The notes under the pieces were generated by a model. That model made no database searches. It was not told the DNA's origin and saw only the letters and a program-made list of their open reading frames with translations. The position numbers were made by a program, and so were the translations under genes. 64,000 nt of DNA from Straminergon stramineum (lineage: Eukaryota; Streptophyta; Bryopsida; Hypnales; Calliergonaceae): the NCBI GenBank assembly GCA_963920665.1, contig OY987267.1, positions 4,216,001 through 4,280,000 of the forward strand, given 5' to 3'. Positions within the stretch are counted from its first letter, which is position 1; every line of letters starts with the position of its first letter. This document shows, piece after piece, positions 58,546 to 64,000 of the stretch.

Positions 58546-61500
58546 CTAATCAAGCTCGATATTGTCGAAAAATTCTAACCAGTCCCAGTTTGCAATAACT
58601 ATTTCCTGATCCACTTTCTCAACCCTGTCATTGTTCTCTACTACGGACTTGGGCAGCTTATTCTTGTAAGCTTTTGCAATTTCGGCTGCAATTCTCTCTG
58701 CGCCTTGAAATACTGCCTGGAACACATCAAATGAGGAGACCCTGGTGTAAAAAACATACTCAAAATATAGAGTACTCGCTAACGAAGAAATGATAGGTTT
58801 CTGTGTAGAAGTTATACGACTTGTGTATGTCGATTCAAATATGAGCTTGCAAGAGCTTTACGTACAATGCCATACCAAATTCAGAAACAAGCATTAATAC
58901 GGAAGGCGACGTACCTCTTTGTCAGTAAGAATTAAGCCATGATCGGTCTCCAGATCAGCCGTACTGCAGCAGTAGTCCCATCAGAACGTCAACGTGATTA
59001 TCACTTGAAATGAAGAATGAAGAAAATTATCACGAGTCCTCAACATAGGAACGATCTCGAGCAATTAATTTGACCTCATTAATTCAGAGTTGTGTGCTTC
59101 ATGGCATCCACGAAGAATGAACTAAGATAGTACCTGAAAGATAGCCTTTTCTTGGAGTGTGAGGGAACAACCATCGCCTTGACGCTTTCCCCAATAGAAA
59201 ATACATTTGCAATACTGTCAACCCTAGCCCGGGATATGTTGCTAATGTGAAGCACTCCACTGGAAGAAAAGGAAACGACGTTACGAATCCAGTAAAAAGC
59301 CATTTCAAGAGGTCACCACTCAAATCATCAGCACGAAAGCAGTGTATGACAGCAGGTTTATAACTGCAGATGGACTAACATATCATGGACAGAAGTAACG
59401 CATCGGGAGGGAAACCACCTTATATCTGTATCCTTTATTCGAAGATGAACACCATAAGGCTGAATTTCTGTCACAACTCCTTCAATCAAAGCGCCTACAT
59501 AAGCATTCCTGGCCATCTGCATCACATGCAGAAACTTCAGCACATATTTGGGAGCAGATTGTAAAGCAAGTTTGAACGATGGTAGGCACTCGTCGCTAGA
59601 AACCTGTCAGGGTTAAAACATCAGTGGGAAGTGGTCATTCTTTGTGTTTGATGCAGACCTAACTTTACGGGTCCCAGAAACTCCAAAAGAGCAACTTGAG
59701 CCAACATCAGTTGAAATCATCTAGTTCAACGCGATTTCGGTCCTGGTAAACAAGGCTTTGCACTTTACCCAAGCTTTCTTTTCACTGATAACCACATTGC
59801 TCCGCTTCTCATCAACACTGCTGATCATCACAGTGAATGTTTGTCCAACCTGTTCACAAAGAAACCAATCAATAGTAAGAGTTCACTACACGGACATGAA
59901 TAAGCCGGTATAAACAACAGCATCCAGTCGTGATGGCAAACAAGTATTTAAAATTGCAAGGAATCCACTTACATATTCTTTATAAGAGACAGATACCAGG
60001 GTTGATGGTTCTGGGACATGATTAACGAGGTAATAAGTTGGAAGAAAAGCGCGTAAACCCTGACAGTTACAACCACACAATGCATAGGTTACTTTCAAAC
60101 ATGAATGTATGCCCATAAAACCCAAGAGTCTTAGCAGCTATATGTGTAGATTTGATGGGTTTCACAAATAAATTGTAAGATCACGAAGCTATTTGCATCC
60201 AGGAGTGTGAATATGACGCATTTCTTGCATATGAATACCTGCAGAGAGACGCACTCTATGATGCTGCAAATCAACCTCCTTGCTTTCACTCTGAGCAAGT
60301 AAGTTCCATTCAAAACTGTTCTATTACCCCTTTCAGTACGATTACCAACAGTCAAAAGAATAAACACAAAAACTCGTCGAAGGATAACACTTCAACAATG
60401 GGGACTAAAACTCTTACCTCAATTTTAGTAACTAGTCCTGCAGTTGTCCACTCGGTGATCTGGACCTCCAAAGTAGCATTGTACTCATTCAACTGCAATA
60501 CATGCAGAGACATTAACATACTGATAGTGTCGTTTTCTCCTCTGCATTGCAATTCCCAAGTCTCGGCTCTCAAAATCCAGACTCACCCTGTGATCGCCTA
60601 TAATATACAACGAAAATCATGATTGTTCCAGAGTGAAAGTGAAGAAGCGCATTCATTGCTCAATACATCCACCGTTCCATTGTTTTCTAAACACATATCA
60701 AACGCGAGCAGCAAGAGACCTGGCGGACGCGTTGCCAGGCATATTCTCGGGCGACAGAGCGTGCTGAAAGCAAAGCTCTCCCGCTTGGAGTCATCTCCTT
60801 CACCATCATGGCCAAGACCGTGCCCAGTTCCACAGCCAGGAGCGTTTCTGGTGCCAAATTCAACACTTCCTCATCGTGGACGACACGAATTCCATGAGGT
60901 GGAGCAAAGACAGGCGAATTCTGAGACTCCCAAGCCATCTCTCGCGCGTTACAAAGGTCGAGGGGCATCACGTCCTTCCGAAACAAGTGACCCAACTCTT
61001 TGGCGCCGATGTCGATGTCCAATCTGCCAAAACTCCCAGACGCGACAATCCCCATGACATAATCCCCTATCCTGGGAGTATAGTACTCCTCTGTAGCAAA
61101 CCCTAGACCTTGCCCCTCTTTAGTTCGCTTCACGAGCTCTTGTCCCGCCGCCCTTGCCCTCACAAACCTCTCAAACGAATTCTTCGGCGCATCTGGCTCG
61201 GCAATGACATCCGATAGTTCCACGTCTGGAGACCTGCCTAAGTCGTTTGTATCTTCCACAGCTTCGGAATCAGGTCTACTACCTTCAGGAAGTGGAGCAG
61301 GGGAGCGCAAGGACAGCCTCCGGCCACTGCTCGTGGGGCCATTTGCAACTGGTTCTTCAAAATCCAACCCTTCGTTCTCACTACGGGCGTCAGTTGCTGC
61401 ATATATTCTAACATCGTCACCATCTAACCGCAAGTGATTCGCATCTCCCTCACTCGCCCGAACACCACCGAATTCAGACACAGGCTCCACAGGTGCGGAC

Positions 61501-61712
61501 TGAATTCCCTGCGAACATACCACAACCGAGATAGAGCGATGATGAAACCTCCGCCCTGTCGTACCCCTTCTTCGCCTCTGCAACGAGGAAGATTTCCAGG
61601 GCACGGAACAGGAAGCACCCTTTATGTCTACATGATGATTCTCCCGAAATGGAACAACGCCTCGTGCGGAGTAGTACCCTTCCCACAGCTGGATGGTGCT
61701 CTGCGATAGCAT
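58546..61712 (-). CDS. RLSB: Plastid S1-domain RNA-binding protein, RLSB/PDE338-like
   Basis: Eight minus-strand exons with consistent phases: 61712-60720, 60492-60418, 60059-59973, 59849-59769, 59516-59419, 59259-59134, 58963-58915, 58716-58546; 559 residues. Residues 1-66 are Ser/Arg-rich and end near SISVVVCSQG, a typical plastid cleavage context; 67-180 is an acidic variable linker. Three S1-like modules follow: about 210-320 (YYTPRIGDYVMGIVASGSFG), 332-412 (EVQITEWTTAGLVTKIEGLR, then VVISEKKAW), and the canonical one at 415-487 (GALIEGVVTEIQPYGVHLRI, SGVLHISNISRARVDSI). The C-terminus is ANWDWLEFF. The order and the AW..RVRQ, ITEW, SGVLHISN and NW.W landmarks match RLSB/PDE338, which binds plastid rbcL mRNA and promotes its expression. 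The start is the first in-frame ATG. Inverted TTAA elements lie on both sides of the gene. Confidence 0.82.
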
Positions 61713-61873
61713 GGAAACGTAAGAATCGTCTCCAATTCCGACCAAATTCTACAAAAACTCGCCCACTGAATTCACTCCAACCAAAATTTGCAATCAAGGC
61801 TTGCAATTCATTATCATACTTGCACAATCCGGGCAAAAATTCCGCAACAAGAGGTCGGTCGGTAACTAATGTG

Positions 61874-61890
61874 AAACCCTAATTAGGGTT
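61874..61890. promoter_or_regulatory. Palindromic telo-box pair upstream of the RLSB-like gene
   Basis: AAACCCTAATTAGGGTT lies about 160 bp upstream of the start codon, two telo-box cores facing each other; a further AAAACCCTAA lies near 62043. Telo-boxes are common in promoters of plant housekeeping and translation-related genes. Confidence 0.45.
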
Positions 61891-62189
61891 AAGGGCTCAG
61901 GCTTCACTTGCTCCACGTCCTCTCATTCTCTAGCCTCACAGTAAGCTTTTTCTCCCTTTCTTTCTTCGACATCGGACCTTCACTCACTCCAACCTCGGAG
62001 AACAGCATCGAGAATGAATTCATGATTTCATCGCAGAAATCCAAAAACCCTAAAAATGAAATTGAAATATACTAATCTCAATTCTGAGCAAACAGACCAA
62101 ACTGTGTGGAACTCTTCTTTCTTGAAAAATTGTGAAAATTGAGTACAAAAATGAATCCTAACAAGTTAGTTTTTGAAGAAGATTCTCTG

Positions 62190-62660
62190 AGGTAAAACAG
62201 CCCATTAGGGACCTTTTAACCATTGTGGACTCCAAAGAATGACCCCATCATAGTTTTCTTTTTGTGATTGAGATATGAGCCACATTCAATGTCTTAGCTA
62301 ACTGGAAAGGAGTGATTAGTGACCACAATAGGAACTTTCAGTTTTTTAGTGTTAGTTCATTGTAGGGAGTGCTTTTTTTAGGTCTTCTATGTTAAAAAAT
62401 ATTGTGACCGCAATATGTGAGTAAGATGAGCGTTATGGATTAGTTTTGGTTGGTTTTGGAATAATCTATAGACTCTTTTAGGTTGTGATGGGATAAATAC
62501 TTCAAATTTCATAACAAATTCACACTTTGTTGAAAAAATATAGTTTCAAATGCTCTCGCCATTTCTATCACTTGACTTTCTCTTGGAAAAAAAAATAGAA
62601 AAATTCAAATATGACAAGAGGGCAAACCCCCCATTTGGTCCGTAATGGGTGTTTTACCTT
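62190..62660. mobile_element. Inverted-repeat element, 471 bp, superfamily unknown
   Basis: Left end AGGTAAAACAGCCCATTAGG, right end TAATGGGTGTTTTACCTT; about 21 of 24 terminal bases pair. It splits a repeat: 62050-62188 plus 62661-62750 align continuously with 11840-12085 (shared CTAATC(T/G)CAAT, GTGTGGAACT / ATGTGGAACT, TCTAAATGGAATGAATCAAA, GTGGACAAAA, TATTTTCTATGAGAAA). No target duplication is obvious. Confidence 0.72.
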
Positions 62661-63333
62661 AAATGCCTCCAAAACATTCTCATCTCTAGTCTAAATGGAA
62701 TGAATCAAATATTTCCCTGTGGACAAAATATTTTCTATGAGAAAAAAGAAAATTAGTTTTTATTCGGAGTTCTTGTGATTTCCTTTTGCGTTGCCTAGAA
62801 AATTGTTTTTTGAGCTTATAATGGCATAACTTTTTGAGGCACTAATTGTAATTAAAAATATATCCCTAGAAACCTAATGGGTTCTTTTATCTTCAAAAAG
62901 TGTTTCAAAAAATTATGTTAAAAATTAAGATCATAGAAACTTGTCCAAACCTTCAAGTGTCCCTTTAGTGGATAGTTGGACTTTAGGGGGTACGAGTCAC
63001 TCTAAAATTTTGGAAAAAAATCTAAGTTATTGTTAAATTTCAACATACTTTGGTAAGTTAGTTTTTACATATAAATTTCAAAAGTGAACAAAATTATGAA
63101 GTACAACATGGCAATTGTCTCCAAAATAATTTTAAAAATCAAATTGTTTCATTTGGAATAAAAGCTAGTATAATAAAGGTATTTAAAAAAAAAATTGTAC
63201 TTTTCAATTGAAATATCTTGAAAGACCAAAAGTTTAATATATCAATTGTAGCGCTCAAAGATAGACTTCTAATTTGATTTCAAATATATGAGAAAGATGA
63301 TCATATACAATCAAATCTTTTGATATAAAGACT
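62661..63333. other. AT-rich repeat remnant
   Basis: Continuation of the repeat interrupted by the 62190-62660 element, then anonymous A/T-rich DNA. A GGACTTTAGGGGG-type end near 62980 may be a degraded TTAA-family terminus. No gene. Confidence 0.5.
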
Positions 63334-63991
63334 TTAATCCCTAAATGTCCAAGGCCATTTTCGAGCTTCTAGGAACTTGCTCTAAATTGGAAAAAAAAAT
63401 CCATCATTTTGATAAGTTGTATCAATTTTTTTATTACTTGTAACCATACAAATGCAAACTAGATATGTTAGAGATCACATAGGAAAAGAAAACACATCAA
63501 TATCACTTATGAATTGAAAGATTATAATGTTTGATCATGAGGGTGTTAAAATTGCAAAAGTGATTTGAAGTCTTTCAATCCTCTTTTCACATGTCAAATT
63601 TAAAAATTTGGTTACCTTAAAAATATGAGGTTGAAGAGCCTAACATGCATAATACCAATCAATTTATGGCTTCTCAAAATCTACTCTACAATTTTTTTTA
63701 ATGAATTTCAAATGTGATTTTTTCTCCAAGATTTAGTGTATTCAAGGCTCATTTCCAAGAGCCTCAATACTACAGAAAGTCAAGAATGCAATGGACACCC
63801 TTGCATAAAATCTTGAATAGGAAAATCATAATCTATCATTTTTTAAATTGGATTTTTGATGCTAAAACTAGACTTCAAAAAGAATTTTTCAAAAATGTAG
63901 AATACTAAAAATTAGCAAATTGGTTGGATTTTATCTAACTTCAAAGTATTTTCAACACCAAAATTTGGTGCCTCGGGCATTTAGGGGTTAA
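63334..63991. mobile_element. TTAA-family element, ~650 bp, inverted relative to 57004-57648
   Basis: TTAA-TCCCTAAATGTCCAAGGCC at left and GTGCCTCGGGCATTTAGGGG-TTAA at right (63988-63991). Full-length reverse-complement relative of the 57004-57648 copy; the first C of the left end is T. Confidence 0.85.
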
Positions 63992-64000
63992 GTAGTCACA

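Noticed and set aside
60623..61057. 144-residue plus-strand open frame
   Set aside because: Antisense shadow of RLSB-like exon 1.
61874..61890. Interstitial telomere repeat
   Set aside because: Only two AAACCCTAA-type cores facing each other; better read as a telo-box pair in a promoter.

Overview
This window reads as nuclear DNA of a green plant (streptophyte, most likely a land plant; species not determinable). The evidence is the gene content: a plastid-type arogenate/prephenate dehydratase, an RLSB/PDE338-like plastid S1 RNA-binding protein, and a plant-type hnRNP with two RRMs and a glycine-rich tail. Genes are split by short GT-AG introns, telo-box-like motifs lie upstream of two of them, and a classic plant Copia element is present. 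Genes are moderately GC-rich islands in AT-rich, transposon-packed DNA.

Layout: 1-8.1 kb holds a decayed PIF/Harbinger transposase (1.4-2.3 kb), a near-perfect CACTA-type hairpin (4.1-4.3 kb) and a decayed pogo/CENP-B-like transposase (6.0-8.1 kb). 8.1-12.6 kb is repeats. 13.1-17.4 kb carries fourteen exons of a cytosolic-type phenylalanyl-tRNA synthetase alpha subunit; its N-terminal exons are missing and it has an in-frame TAG and a frame break. 17.4-24.8 kb is repeats. 25.3-27.2 kb is an intact two-exon hnRNP gene. 28.5-33.2 kb is repeats with two large foldbacks. 33.9-38.8 kb (minus) is a complete 11-exon arogenate/prephenate dehydratase gene with a Stowaway-like MITE in one intron. 39-49.9 kb is repeats, including a 2.1-kb block strewn with the palindrome GACAAATTGTC. 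50.0-56.6 kb is a decayed minus-strand Copia element sitting in an exon of a class-IV (D-amino-acid/branched-chain) aminotransferase-like gene. 58.5-61.7 kb (minus) is a complete 8-exon RLSB-like gene.

The strongest unexplained signal is a dispersed family of non-autonomous elements whose ends read TTAA-CCCC(T/C)(A/T)A...GGGG-TTAA. At least twelve copies or composites lie in this window, from about 110 bp to 1.7 kb. One copy sits inside one LTR of the Copia element while the other LTR keeps the empty site, which shows directly that the TTAA is the duplicated target. TTAA target plus CCC-start inverted repeats is the signature of piggyBac-type (or possibly Sola3-type) transposition, which is not a usual constituent of land-plant genomes. 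No matching transposase was found in the window.

The three intact genes act independently: phenylalanine biosynthesis in the plastid, plastid mRNA binding, and nuclear/cytoplasmic mRNA binding. Nothing suggests a cluster or operon. No rRNA, tRNA or CRISPR was recognised. All exon boundaries were derived by hand from splice signals, phase and protein homology.
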